A DNA stretch of 64,000 bases from Acanthopleura granulata (GCA_016165875.1 JABBOT010000005.1:1700692-1764691), one strand, 5' to 3'; counted from the first letter of the stretch, positions 13,321-26,942 are shown. Notes: generated by a model from the letters alone, not told the origin. Translations and numbers: made by a program.

Positions 13321-14224
13321 TGATATGAAGAGTGCTTTTTACGATGAGGTTTTAAGTTGATTGAAGGACCATGCCTTGACACATCGATCGAGAACCTGCT
13401 TTAAAGTATACGTGTAATACCGTTTACCTGCTAAAGACGTTCCATAGCACAGCTTGTGTTGATCTGTATCAGTGAGAGCAGTACGTGCGCAAGATTTTGC
13501 GTGATTTGGCGCCTTCTTCAACTTCCGGTAAGCATGAGGAAAAACTGCTGCCTACCAGAATTCTGACCGACAAGGAGGCGTGCTGTGGATTAGGCTTAAA
13601 TTTCTTGAACATCTGTCAGATCCTTACGAGGGAAGCTCGGGAGCCGGACCTAGCTTCACAAGACAGTTTTTATCAAAGGCAATGACTATCCATCAGTGAT
13701 AAAGGCTTTGTTTTTCGAAAATTTTTCTCGAAATTATGTGGGAACAAAAGCAGGCGAAAATGTATTATGTACATAAATTATATACATGTACATATTAAAA
13801 ACCAAGAGATTAAAACTGCAGTCCATGACTGTTCATTTCCTGTTAACAAATATAATAATCATATTCATGAGCTGGGGTTGTAGATCCTGTTTGTGGATCA
13901 TTCTAAAACCACTACATGTGTAAAGCAGATAACACATATTACCCGACATCATTAGTGACAGGTGTTTCGTGGTGACATATTGTTTGTAGACCTGTTATAG
14001 AGGTCGGCCAGCTTAATAGGCCTATACTCTTTTGCCTACATGACTTTTATACCTGAATTTCTCTTTACTTCATTTAACCAACAGTTTCGCCTGAATGTGA
14101 GGTATAAGCCGCGTTGTTTTGCAGTACGTGGGACAGATTACTACATAAAATCAATCAAATCCTAACCCGATTAGTTCATAAACTAATGTAGTGAGAAGCT
14201 GTTCTTATTATTTCATTACATCTG

Positions 14225-14475
14225 TTCCCTGCTAAAAATCGCACTTCGTGAAGGCATTTGTAAGTATAGGGCATGTCTATATGAGTTGCACATTTTCGGA
14301 TGCACCTCTGAGACAGATGGCTTGTCAGGTAGTTGACGGAGTCCGGTGGTTTTACCCCAACTTCCTCCGCCCATAAACCTGACCACCGTCAAGTGTGAAA
14401 GTGAAAACCTCTTCAACATGACGCCATCAAATAAAATATAAATAAATAAATAAAAGAAAATAAATAATTAAATAA
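14225..14475 (+). mobile_element. SINE-like element with AAATA tail
   Basis: A body containing cttcctccgcccataaacctgaccaccg is followed by an (AAATA)n-type tail at about 14430-14477. The tail and the cttcctc...cat block match the general plan of the SINEs elsewhere in the window, but the head is too diverged to show box A or B. A tgagttgcac at 14281 may be a decayed box B. Confidence 0.45.
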
Positions 14476-15369
14476 ATGCATGAGTTACAGAGAAGGAAAT
14501 AAACCACGAAACATGACTCGAAGGCCTATAACGATTGTAAGGAACCCACAACACGAGGTTTACATTTTGAATTTGTTATCATTCGCTTTGGGTCGTTTTA
14601 ACACAGTATTATCACAAGGAGGCCAAGTAGTTTGGGTACACTGAAACCACGTGACTGTATTAAGTCTGTGTCTATTTCGACGGCAGGGCAGATGCGATTT
14701 AAGAGGTGATTTACATGTAATTTGTGACTGCTCAACGACCAATTCCACATCAATATCATTTGTTATCAGGTAAATTACCCTCGATGGCAGCTCTACCATA
14801 TGCCTTTATAAGTTGTCATTTAACAGCCTGTACCCATTTTACAACACAGTCACGTCTAGCGTCACGTAAGAACATACAGCCTACTTCTACTTTGCAGCGC
14901 AGTTTGAGGTCACCAAATAAAAGAATATCTAACATCCGTTAGACGTGAAGAGTGGGGAATGCTTGCTCGCTCTGTATGTGGCAATGTTAGTCTCCACTTT
15001 CCCGGTAATAGTAGGATTTGTCATGCCATATCAGTCAGCGCGAAGAACACGGATACACGAATGCAAGCTTCTTTTGGAATATGATGTCAAACTTGTATAT
15101 ATTTATTACGCTCTATTTATTTTTATGCACTATATATTTAACTTGGAACAGGTTGTCCATCTGCATGTGCTTGCGACTAAGGTAGCATATACAAGGCTCT
15201 GCCAGAACACTTTCAGATTATTTATCATCATACAAAGCAGGGTCTTTCTTTGCCCGAGCTGGAAAACCCACGTAATGCCCGTCTTTTCTTGCCAAGTCAT
15301 ATGACTTCCTTCATGTGAAAGAAGCATTGTGATATGGGACTAAATCGCCTCATGTTGTAATTGCAAATG

Positions 15370-15510
15370 TCTGATTTATTTATTTATTTATTGTTTTGCC
15401 AGGTGGAACAAAGTCATATGATTTCCCATGATTTTAACAAGATCACAGGCGTTAAGTTAAAGTCTGAGGTATAACTCGAATTAGAATTGAACCCTGGATT
15501 AATGTAAGGG
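15370..15510 (-). mobile_element. SINE-like element, minus orientation
   Basis: On the minus strand a box B-like gggttcaattc (near 15490) is followed by a body of about 90 bases and an (AATA)n tail at 15374-15392. This matches the head-body-tail plan of a tRNA-derived SINE, with a body unlike the main family. Confidence 0.45.
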
Positions 15511-16209
15511 AGGAAGGCAAGGAAGCTCTCTCCACTATTTTACCGCAGACGGTGGGTCACAAGTGCAGCAGTTTTTACTACAGCCTTCTGTCAATAGTGT
15601 ACATTAATATATATGGTTATGAAATTACTCGTATACAACTCTCGGACAACGGATTTTCTAGATTGGCCTGCATTCACTGTTTTTCACGCCTCTTTGGAAA
15701 CAATCGGTTTTCCTTGCATGTAAAATCGATGTAAGCCACTTACAATCCATTAGTATTTCATATCTAATACACGTGGGAGGTCGTCTGTAGCTTGCCAAAA
15801 ATTGGTGGTTTTCACCGAATACTGTGGATTTCTCCAATCATGTCTCCGTCGAATTAGTGGGTATGGTGTTCAAGGAAATAAAAAATATCAATAAATGATG
15901 ACATACAAGCCAGAATGAAGTAGTGCTAGGTTCCTGCGTTTTTGATGGTCCCATTTTCAGCTACTCATAAAAAATGTGTATGGCATATTTTCCCCGATAT
16001 GTCCGATGAACTATATACACGACCTTACCACGAAGACAGCTGAAGTTGTCCTTACTAAACAAAATGCTTGCATGAATGTTGAAAATTAAACTTTATTTTG
16101 AAACGGTCGAGCACAGGGCTGTCCTAAGCAGTTAAATCTGTGTCCTGGACAACCAGATAGAGAGATCGTATAAGTAATGGCAATGCCATACTCACGATTT
16201 TTTACTGAT

Positions 16210-18140
16210 AGCAAGGGGGACAGCTTGTTGGGTGGAGGAAGCCAGAGTCCCCCGGGGGTAAGACATCGACCGTTGGCAACTTAATGACACGTGTGTCACG
16301 GACAGATATGCGCAACATACTAGCAGAAGACAGGAGGCAGTCAACACAGGTAAGACTAAACAAACAGTCCCATGAGCGCCGTAAACCACTTACTGTCATC
16401 AAGGTCGTGACGAACAGTGCGAGCAGGAAAATCTGCACGTACCCTCTTTACAACTGTATTAAATGTCGGCCATATGTATGTATCAGGGAAGTTGAATCCC
16501 TGTACCTAGACGACAGAGAAAATCTTGCCACTGTGATCGTACGTACATGTCATTAATTATGTGTCTAAGCCGTCCTGGCGGGGTTAAAGCTGGACGGCTA
16601 CTTTAGTGCACTTTGAGCCCCAAAATGTGAAAAACTGCCAAAGATGAAGAAACTAAACTTGACAGTCAAGATAGTGGAATGGTTAGAAAAATTTGGTACT
16701 TTCAGACATGGTTTGGTGGATTCTTTGAATTTAAGGTAAGCGATAGCTCATGACCGAGGTACTGTTAATGACAAAGAATACAAAATACAAAAACCCGTTG
16801 GAATCTGAATGAAATCGTTGCTGAATTATCTTCATTTGAAGTGGGGAGTATTTTGCTGCCGACTCGGAACCTGGAGGCGCCTATGCTTTTAAGCTTATGA
16901 GGGATTGACCAATCAAAGGACTAGGAGATATCAGCTGTGATGTAAATCTTCCGAGTTAACTGCTAATGTAACATGTAATAACATAGGAACAGTACACTGT
17001 TTTAATGTTTTATTAATATATTTTCAATTACAACAAGTACATGTGTGTACAACACTGCAAAGTATTTCCAGACCATTGTGTTGTGGTGGGAGTAAGTTTC
17101 TTCACTTCAGGTTATAAATTTAGATATATACCTACAAGAGTGTTCCGCGCTTGGAACAATTACGTTACAGCTCACACACAATGACTGCGTCTCATGATGG
17201 CCTACGGAGCAGGGCTAAATGTCAGTTTCCAAGAAAAAGTACTTTACCGAAATAAACCTAATATTTTCCAACCTTTTGGTCAAGTTGAACTTTGAACATG
17301 CGTTCTCTTTTACTTAAAAAAAGAACTTCACAAACTGTCGAGCGAAAAAATCACTGGACCGATCGGGATGAAATATCACATTATGTTACTGCATATAAAG
17401 GCTTACACCCCACATGAAAATAGTACAAAAGTAGGGGATCTCTAAAAAATATCTAATTGATCGAACAACCACATTTTCTAATCCTCCTTAGTCTCTGTTC
17501 TATGATTCTGCAAGTAATATATGATATTAAATAACATCAATTTTAAATATGACGTTGCTATTAAAAGACTTTTCAGAAACGATTAGATTTCAGTCCTCTA
17601 TGGTACTCATCTTGTGAACTTGTAAGACTGTCTGAAGGCTGCATTATCTCGATGTTGGTCTCTAGTACATGTATGTGATACTTGGCACTATTGGGTTCAA
17701 TTCCAGGTCATTGATTTACAGTTTTATCACATCAGTTCTCTTCTTTATTACCATGAAATCATCATCGTATTAGCAGAGTAAGTAATTGATTTATTTTTAA
17801 GCTAATTTGTACTTAGGGCTTCATTGAAATTGAATTTTTCGCTGTTTCCAATTGCATTGAGGAGAGCGCATAAGGCGCCCTGTGTTTTCAAGTCAAAAGG
17901 CTTGTTCTGTCATGATATGCAACTTCACATTGTTAAGGAATATACAGTTATAACGTTGTTTGTATCGACGATTCCTAGAATGTTAAGGGAGCGACCAGGA
18001 TGTGAAAGAATTATCGCTAATGCGCGATAACACTATAACGTTTGTCGTGAAATCACATAGGCTTGACCTACACACTCAAAAGTGGAATTAACCGGCTTGT
18101 TTGACCTATATGGGTGAGATAAGGGAGCTACACTTGGACA
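16210..18140. other. Spacer without supported genes
   Basis: A 30-codon frame at 16644-16735 ends at a splice-donor-like aag/gtaag. Just upstream is an 8-bp perfect hairpin (agccgtcc at 16568 pairing with ggacggct at 16592). Neither can be tied to a gene. The rest is AT-rich DNA with only short frames. Confidence 0.4.
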
Positions 18141-18149
18141 GGACTTGTC

Positions 18150-18625
18150 TCCGCAAGGTTTTTGCACATGCATGAAGTTATTTACAAATGAACAGTGGTT
18201 ATTGGTGAACAAGCAGTAAACAACGTCACCATTGCGCAGACCGTTTTCTGGTTTGACAATTTTGCCCGTCTGTCTGTCTCTTTGTCAGTCTGTATCCTAG
18301 TCCATGCTATATTTCCATCGTCTATATGCCGTTTTAATGTCTTATGGATACATAAATACAAAAGCGACAATGTGTCGCGACTCACGTTTTTTCATTTCCA
18401 CAGTTGTCAACGTAACAAGATTGTCATTTCCCTGATGCCTACCATATAGACTGATATGGACTTGGTGTCCGGACAACAACTCTAACTATTTGCATATACA
18501 ATAGGTTGTTATATGCGGTGGACAAACAGATACAGAAGTGAGGATGTTGAGCGTCTCACATGTGTCCATTTCTATGGTTGCCATGGTAACCAGATTACCA
18601 GATCGATGTTTTCAAAATACATATT
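18150..18625 (+). repeat. Dispersed repeat family R, inverted copy with X-box
   Basis: Contains gacaatgtgtcgcgactca near 18364 and, at 18577-18590, the near-perfect RFX X-box palindrome gttgccatggtaac. Reverse-complement relatives of these blocks (gagttgcgacacactgtc, attaccatggcaac) make up the array at 47.1-48.1 kb. No protein domain is visible. Confidence 0.55.
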
Positions 18626-18629
18626 TATA

Positions 18630-20280
18630 ATCCTGACTTCAAATGATGCAGGCTGAGACTCTACTATAGCTTTGTGTATGCTGGTTTAGTTATTGGTGCA
18701 TACACCAAGATCATGATTTGTCGGGCCTTATGTTCACCCTGTATCTACTTCATAAATATGACTATATTAGTTCTTTTCATGCACGTAATCTTTTGTTAAC
18801 TAGTTACCAATCTCATTCATTAAATTACATAATTCTCGCCTCAAAATGACGTACAAATGCCTTAATACTTCCCCCTGAAAAACGCTGGTGTAACCGGAAC
18901 TAGGATGTATATGCGATATGTACGGAACATAGATTTTGACATACTCAGCTCTGGCTTTCTAATTGGTCGGTAGGAATGAAAGGACTGACAGTATCATTGT
19001 CATTACTAGCTGGTACAAATCGGTCCACACAGTTTAACTTTAATTACGCCACAGAAGAGTCTACCCCCTTCTTGTTATATACGTATATGTACATACATTG
19101 ATTAGTTTCGTTATAATCGACAAAGTGTGTAAGCTCAACTCCCATATTCCTCATACTCCGATAGAGAAACAAACAAAATGAGTCTTAATAACCGTGTCCG
19201 CAACTTGGTGCCTTAAGCAATCCGGCCATCCATCCTTCCCGTGCCGTTATGTACATGGTTGCTTCAGCCGATAAACGCCGGGCGTCTGGTGGGTATACAT
19301 AGCTCACATAACACCCATGGCTTAACCACGGCGTTTTGTCAAACACGATGTTATCTTAAGAAAAACAAACATACAGATAAGGCTTGATCATACATCTCTG
19401 TTCAACGTTCTTGAGGTGAAGCATGTACATTCAATTTTTGGATCGATTCCAAAGGGGGATGCATTAAGTGCCCAATCTGATAAGCGCAATAAAACAGCTA
19501 CATGGATAACTCTGTCTTTGTGCCAACGTGAAACCTTTCTTCTTAAGAATAATCATAAATTGTTTAAAAGAAAAATACTTCTAGACATCAATATACAAGT
19601 TGTAATACTTTTCCTTTGTCTTTTGGTGAACAGTGACAAGTATAACGTCTCACTTCGCTCACGAGCAAAACGTGAAGAGTATGGAAAGCTGTTAGAATTG
19701 GACAGTTGGCTTGAAGTATTTTCTTATCAACAGGGATTATGCCCCTGGTGTATTTGCTCATTTGTTTCTTTCCCCTTAAGGTTTGTCTTTACCATTATTT
19801 ATTCTGACCCACTACAACAGAGTAGTAGCACACCCGATGGAATGTCGACAAACCTTAACAGTATTCCCTTACGGGAACTGAGTCACGAGGCCACTATTCA
19901 CAATAGACCTACAGACCCATCACAGTTACCGCCCTGTGGAGGACGTGGATGTTGTGCAATAAAACGGCATTGTGCAATAGGCGTCATATATTGACAATCC
20001 CATTTCTTTCTGGGCAATACAGTGTAAACTATGAGTATACATACAACAGTTTATTGTTGGAGTTCAGCGTGTATCAGAAGCAGAATGTCTTAGTAAATAT
20101 ATTTTTCCTGGGGAAAAACATTCATGCTGAACGTGCATTTTAAAATAACAAGAATTTGGCCAACAAATGAAGCACCTGAATGATTGAATAGTTATTATCA
20201 TAAGTGATTGCAACATACAAATTGGGCCACTAAACATACGTATGCCGTCTGTGATTTCACCATGATCACACTATTTCCTT
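18630..20280. other. Spacer; 192-codon frame of unknown status
   Basis: An open frame of 192 codons runs from 19416 to 19994. It has no recognisable domain, signal peptide or splice sites, and its composition is like the flanking DNA, so it is not called as a gene. It is recorded here because it is longer than most chance frames in the window. Confidence 0.3.
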
Positions 20281-20289
20281 TTCCAGAAA

Positions 20290-20540
20290 TATATTCTTAC
20301 CTATTTATTTATGTATTTATTGATTTATTTATGTAGTTGATTAACACGTCAAAGGCCGCGTAGTTTGCGAATGTTTCCTCCTTGGCAGGGGGTCAGTTTA
20401 TTTGCGGAGAAAACCGAAGTGCTTAGACTCCGAAGTCCGTGCACTCGCCCTTGGTACCTGACAAACCTCCTGACTACACGCCACATCAGTCAGAGCAGCC
20501 AGAGCTGGATTGGAACAAGTAACTTTGCTGTCAGTTATTA
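20290..20540 (-). mobile_element. tRNA-like SINE, family 2
   Basis: On the minus strand it reads a box B-like tgttccaatccagctctgg, a body (aggtttgtcaggtacc, ttcggttttctccgc) and an AAATA-rich tail at about 20296-20336. The body resembles the element at 39.9 kb more than the main family. Box A is not evident. Confidence 0.5.
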
Positions 20541-21219
20541 TTAACATCTTGGGAATTAAAGGCTTTGCCAAGAATGAAACAACCACCGCAAATGATCAGG
20601 CCATATAGCAACAATGTGGGTGGCAATATGCCATGCACGGTAAAAATAAACACTGTTTTCAAGGAGAATCAGAACAGAGACTGTTCGTTTTCCCCACTCA
20701 CGGACAATGTTCACTGGGGCGCACAATGACAGTGTTGTTGATAGTGAAATATTCAGCCTGCTTGTGGCTGGCCGCATATATAGGTACCTGGACGGGTCAA
20801 GGAAATTTCGGCTTTTCGACGCTATCAACGTTCTTGGATCGTTGGTGACATTAAGCGATCGAGTTTGAGGGCTGCTTGCGGTAACACATGCGTAATTCGA
20901 CCAATTGCGTTTTAGGCTCCGAAATGAAGAGTACTGAGGCACTGATTGGATACTGCCACACAGGCAGTCTAGGTCGTTGACACACTATAAATTGCCATAC
21001 TGTGATTTTACATCTAGTAGAAATTTATCAGAATTTTGCCTACTTTGAATTCAACTGAAAATTTTTTACCATGTTTTCCATTTATTACCCGCCACCTTTG
21101 CACTGGAGGTTACCAAGGTGATAAAATGCCATTACGTCACTTCCAGGGGCCACAGATAAAAAAAATGGAAGTCATGCAAGGTTGATCTGATGTAGAGAAA
21201 AATTCAAACTGTAGCTTAT

Positions 21220-21242
21220 GTGGTGGTATGGCATACCACCAC
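21220..21242. repeat. Perfect short palindrome
   Basis: Two perfect 11-base arms (gtggtggtatg and its complement) are separated by a single base. It could be a binding site for a dimeric factor or a chance hairpin. No associated gene is visible. Confidence 0.6.
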
Positions 21243-23130
21243 GCCAGTGTTTGGGGATATCTATTTTAGCTGTGGAAGCTGATAAATTTACTACATGAAC
21301 AGTAAGGAAAATCAATGCGCTCGTATTACGTTGAGTAGTGCTGCGTCTGTTGCGGACAATATGGCACACAGCTATACGATATACGTTACATGTGGGCCAG
21401 CTCCAAAGTATTTTCCCAAAGGTTTGGGAAATTGGAACATGAACCGCATATTGTTACAGAAACAAAGAATAACGAAGAGGTTCATCACTTTTTTATTTAT
21501 CTTGTAAGTTAAGGACTGCTAAGGATTCTAGGTCGATTCCACAAAGCCATTTCTGACTTGAGTCAAAATTTCATATACGATTTTTGAGCTAAATGTTGGA
21601 CTCGAGAAGTTCAAATTTTTCCAACATTATCAATATTATCATCAGACAGATGTATTTAAATTTCAACCTCCGATATCAAATAATTAAGCAGTGCCGATGT
21701 TTTACATTTTAACTTAAGTCAAAAATAACTTTGCAGAATCGGTCCCTGTTAAATTTTTGCAAGCCAGGGGAGGTTGTTTTCGCGTTCTGTACGAACGAAT
21801 CAACTTTCAGTTCAATGAGGAATTTAGCAAAGAGGCTGAAAATATAATTTTATATTATGGCAAGGAGCCTATTCAGATGCCTTGTTCTGTCTGCTGTTCA
21901 AGCCGGGCAGACATGCGAATATATAGGCCTACACAGGTGGTGGGGAGGTTATATACTCTCTTAATATTATAAAACCTTTCCATCTTTATTCATGCAATCT
22001 TCACTTCATGACATCGGAAACGAAAACGAGTTTTTTTTTGTATCGCGTGAGTTTTTATCTGCCTGGTAATAGTTTAACCTATGTGAAAACTTTTACACTC
22101 AGGTTAGAGCTCTTCTGACAAAAATGGAAACAGGTGAAGTTAGAAATCTTGAAAACAAACGAAATGCCGTAAATGAGCCACCGTATTCGACCATGCAATA
22201 AAAGCCAAATATTGAACCTCTCCCAAACTGGTGTATTTCCATCCAGGTACTTTGGACAGGAGTACAGTAATGAAATTAATATATAGCCAAAAAGAAAAAA
22301 AATAAATAATTTCAAGATATTTTCTTTCTGTTTTCTCGACGTTTTTGTGTCTTGTGGAGGAAATATGTAAATGTGTTTGTCTAAGCGTTCATTTTATCAG
22401 TAGACATTAATCTGTACTAACATGAGCCGTTCACAAGTAAGGAAATAAGGGTTAGTGATTTAATCACAGGACTCAGACCCGGGGTTGTATGTTGTACGAC
22501 ACGCCACAGTGAATATTTAACTCCATACACACATTCCTGAATATAGGTGTACACAATGATGGTTGGAGGGTTTTCTCTGTTTTTGCATATCCTATTCTGT
22601 AGATCTATTCTTCCAATAATTTCCAGTCTGTCACAGTAAGAAAAAAAATAAAGTAACCATGGTGACCTCAGGCTAATGCTAGTATAAATGCCTGTATTGT
22701 TCCACTTCAAAACCTGTTCATCACTCATCTTTTGAAGCAATGACGTGGTTAATTTATTTTCCTACCCTGCAGTGTGTTTATATGTCCTTATGATTATACA
22801 TACCCCAGGCTGAAGTACATATCTCACAACAAATTTCTTTCGTGTACAATTTTATACTGTATATGTTTATTATGTTCTACGAGGTATGTCAACGCAAATT
22901 GTTGGCACTTGTAGCTTCGGAGTCAGTAGACAGAGACGAGAAAATAGTTGGGCTGCCTGGCTGGGATGCCTTCGGAACGCATTGTTTTCGGTTACAGGCA
23001 GCATTTATTATCTTCGTCTTCTGCTTAAGGTCTTTTTTCTTTTGTTATAGTTTCTCAAACCGAGTATCACATATAAGACCGAGGATATCTTTTTTCGTGC
23101 AACTAAGAAGAATCATTTTGGAAAATGTAA

Positions 23131-23169
23131 AATAAACTTACACGTTGGATTCAAAAAAAAAAAAAAAAA
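23131..23169 (+). mobile_element. Retroposed 3' end: AATAAA plus A17 tract
   Basis: AATAAA at 23131-23136 is followed 16 bases later by a 17-base A tract (23153-23169). This is the layout of a reverse-transcribed polyadenylated RNA. The 97-codon frame just upstream (22842-23135) overlaps it and could be part of the retrocopy, but it has no recognisable domain. No target-site duplication was found by eye. Confidence 0.45.
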
Positions 23170-24084
23170 TGACATACATGTAATAAAATCATTTTCAGTC
23201 ACTGACCGACATTTGTTCTAGTGTGAAACTTTGATATATTGCCTTCAATGAAAAGATGCTTTCATGTCTTGCAAACGTCATCGTGCGATTGACCTCAGAC
23301 CATCGGCCTGAAATGACCAAATACCGTTTCAAGCTGTGCTTTCAAGCACGAGGCTCACGAGGAGTGGTCTAGACACGCTGTGGTATAGTGTCTCCGAAAA
23401 CATTATAGTCAGTATCTGTAATTTCCCGCCTACAAGCTTGTCAATCGAAACTGCTACGCTCTGTATCCTGTTAGAGCAGATCGGTATATAATAACACATA
23501 CGAGCTTCACGGCTTCTTCCCTTCTATAATGTTGAATATTTACGCACCTTAGAGGAAGTTTTGGAAATTGTCCCACTACTGAGATATCCTCTACAAGGCC
23601 AAGAAGCAAACGACCTCAATCTGCTAGAAATAAACTACAGTATAACATGGGAACCTGGTACACCGAATCTTGGCATTCGAAACCTTTGAAGTAAGGACAG
23701 AAGACCAAGATAATCTCCGCTTATATGTACTTATATTTCCACTCCTGACGTTAAGCCGCTTGAGCGAGACAGCCCGGACTGAATTCGAAAACGGCACCTC
23801 ATCGCCCAATAAACAAACTAGATCAATAAAACAATCGATGAACAGCAACTTCGTCCGATGTATTGGATCATTTGTAGAAGGCTGTGGGCGCCAGCCTTAA
23901 TTTAACGACTAACCGTCGTTGATGTTGGGCTGTCTATTCCTGTCCAAGGACTGCAGATTAGGTCCCTAACAGTGTGGTTGAATTCAACCATGTTAACTTT
24001 GCCGAAGACCAGTGTAGTTTGTTGGTCCGCTCCGAGCGTCTATTCATGGATCCGAGTTGTCCGGTGTCAACCTGTCCCCACTGA

Positions 24085-24245
24085 TTTAATGACTCGTGTG
24101 GTTGTGGTCAAGTTGCCCCAGCTGTTTAATGACTAGTGTGATTGCTGTTTCAACCGTTTTATTGACTCGTGTGGTTGTTGTCAAGTTGTTCCATCTGTCG
24201 TTATGACTCGTGCAGCAGGTGCCAAATTGTTACAACTGTTTCAGC
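24085..24245 (+). repeat. Degenerate minisatellite, about 40-bp unit x4
   Basis: The core tgactcgtgtgg (or a close variant) recurs at about 24090, 24130, 24163 and 24205. Each is followed by ttgtggtcaagttg- and ccagctgttt-like blocks. Unit length varies between about 33 and 41 bases, which indicates an old array. Confidence 0.55.
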
Positions 24246-24249
24246 GTAG

Positions 24250-26425
24250 TTAGAAAGGAGCTTTGCTAAACACTCTTCAGCGACTGTGTGGGATGGATTA
24301 TGATAACCTTCTTGTATTCAAGGAGTCGTGTAATTGGAGGTGTATGGGCTGACAGTTGTTGACAAAGCATTCTGTTTGCCACCTTTGCCATCACCAGGCC
24401 TTTAGTACGTTAGTTTTTTCGTCGAACGTTACAATTTCACGGTACAGTCGACTGCATCTATGTCGTACCACAAACGGTTAAGCTCAGGCTTCTCGCTTTT
24501 CTGCAGGTAGCACCTGTTACTAACAGGCAGAGTTTACTGATGAAGCATAATCATTATTTAAATATAGTGAGAAGAGGCTATTCAGACTGATGTGTGGTAA
24601 GTGTTTGGCGATTTGCTACACAGTCGATGTCGTTTTCCATACTCCGTAGGCTGTGCCGTTTCGAATGTTTTAAATTCTTACTTTATTATTAGTAAATCAG
24701 TATGTTTCTTTACCTAGAGTGAATGGATAGGTCTAAGTACCTTTGACCTCGACGATTCTGTGAAATGCCTTGTCTACGCTACCATACTACTCTCGCCACT
24801 GTTGGTCACGGTGCAGTGTCAGACGACCATTAAACAGTTTCGGGATACATCTGTGATATATGCATTGGAATAAAAGTAAATTAATCGAGCAAACACTTTG
24901 GGTTTATTGAAGACTGTATAATTAAAACAGCCAATGGTTAATGATTACTATGTCATGAATGAGCATGGAAATATATTTACATATGGAATGGTGGGTGTCA
25001 TTCTGCGAAACAATGTTAACCCTAATACAATCGTTGTTCAAAGTTGATTACATATAAACATGGAACACTGTGGTGTGAATTATTGCTCTGTTTCTAAAAA
25101 GTGTTAATTTGGCCATGAAAGGTTAACCTACAATAAAGCAATTCTCGAAAGTTGTGACAATTGCTTTGATGAAAACTTCGGCGTTTGTGGCATAGAGCAC
25201 TGGGCATTTTCGTATTTCAATGAGCAAGACACTTTTAACACTACGACACTACGAAAAACGTTCCAGCACAGAAATTTCTCATCAACATATTTCAATAAGG
25301 AAACTTTGTGACATGTTCTAACAAGAAAACTGCACCTCAGTATGGAACTTTGCGACTTGTCCTCATAGCTGCTCAACAACATGTTCCGACATGAACAATT
25401 GTCATCAATATATTTCAACATGGAAACTGTTAATTATTTTATTTCATCATGCGAAAAATTTTCTCCCGTAAGCTCTGACCATACATCTGTCAAAATTTTG
25501 ATTGGCCAAGGATAGCACGGAACCATCGTCAAAATCGCACATTTAAAACATATGACCGCTGGTATTTCACTGAACGCCTTGACACATGATACAGTCATGT
25601 GCATCGGGTTTTAAATGACGTTCTGGTGTTGGTGTTTGGCCATACTTTGTGGAAAAAGATTTGGCCACACCTAACATACTTTATTTTGACTTGATTTACT
25701 TGAACATTACTACATCATGTAGATCTACAAACATAAATACAAACTAAATAAACATAATTGCTTAACAGACCTCGACTAAAACCTCTCTTGGACATCATGA
25801 CACCATGTATTTGGTTTCTCTTGCTCAGGACATTTCAATGTCTTATTTGTTCTATTTCTAGACTATGACAAAAGTGAGATTCAAATGTTGTGTTATTAAA
25901 GGTATATGCATTAACACAAGAAACGCTGCTACAAAGCAAATGCTGTACCAAGAGCCTATTAAATGCAGTTACGCGACACACAGCCACACACAATGCGAAG
26001 AAAAAACCATTCCCTACTGACAGAAACCGGTACTTTCTCACCTTTGACAGGCTTCCAGGGCAGATTTCACAGAGCGAATAGAGACCTTCAGTGTATTAAT
26101 TTGCAATTTTATGTCCCCTTAACGTTAAAACTGTGATACATTTGGTATAACGCAATACTTGTTGAGTTCTTTCAATAAAGTGGACGTTTTAATCATACCC
26201 TAAGTTATTTAAAACCCGCTTTATGGCCTTTCGCTTTGAGGTAGATAAAAAATTGTCAAACAAAAGGAAAAGACTACAGAGTGGATAAAATGGGTCGGTG
26301 TATTCAGCAAATCGCCTTAAATTCTAATCTGCCGAAAACCGAAGATTAAAGCGAAGATAATTGGAGTTATATCTGACGTGACACTAACTTGGAACTATGC
26401 CAGCTAAATGAAGGATTCAACACGA
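24250..26425. other. AT-rich spacer with weak tandem structure
   Basis: Between 25200 and 25435 the words tatttcaa(t/c)a and ggaaact recur with similar neighbours near 25213, 25288 and 25409. These suggest a very old tandem array, which creates a spurious 97-codon minus-strand frame. No gene is supported. Confidence 0.4.
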
Positions 26426-26429
26426 CTAT

Positions 26430-26443
26430 GGGGGGGGGGGGGG
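26430..26443 (+). repeat. G14 homopolymer
   Basis: An uninterrupted run of about 14 G. A similar G13 run lies at 55646-55658. Such runs can form G-quadruplexes and are prone to length error in sequencing. Confidence 0.9.
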
Positions 26444-26818
26444 AATTGGCTTCATTCACGAACTGGAGCGGTATTCGTTTATTAAAATTTAACTTTAATA
26501 CTGAAAACCTAGTCAAAGAGTAGAGCGATTGGACGGACTGTTCCTTACCTCCATCCCCAAAAAACCTCAACCACGTAACCCAGGAATGTACAATGCCATT
26601 ATCTGATGATACAGAAATAATTTATAACTCGGGACCCGATGAAATGCACCTTTTGATAAAACAACGAAACAAATCAGGAAAACAAGAATTCCAGAAAATC
26701 AAAAGGACATGAATAACGGGTAAAACTGGTTTTAAAAGAACTGAATGGTACACTAAAATGATAAACACCATAAGTACAGGACTGATGGAGACACCTCATA
26801 TTCCCGGCTTATGTGACA

Positions 26819-26942
26819 TTTGGTCGGTCGGTCCCCTTACATTATCACATAGACAGCAATTCCCATATGGCCAAATATATTTGGTCGGTCGGTCCCCTTA
26901 CATTATCACATAGACAGCAATTCCCATATGGCCAAATATATA
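26819..26942 (+). repeat. 61-bp exact tandem duplication
   Basis: The segment starting tggtcggtcggtcccc at 26821 recurs without visible mismatch at 26882 (period 61). The right end of the second copy runs straight into the left arm of the large inverted repeat at 26937. The absence of divergence points to a recent duplication or an assembly artefact. Confidence 0.9.

Noticed and set aside
16644..16735. 30-codon frame ending at an aag/gtaag donor
   Set aside because: It looks like a small first exon, but no partner exon or promoter could be matched and the frame is very short.
19416..19994. 192-codon plus-strand frame
   Set aside because: No signal peptide, domain or homology recognised, and composition like the spacer. 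The dibasic RAKREE stretch alone does not make a neuropeptide precursor.
20556..20942. 128-codon minus-strand frame
   Set aside because: It overlaps a plus frame of similar quality and starts beside a SINE. No domain or codon bias was seen.
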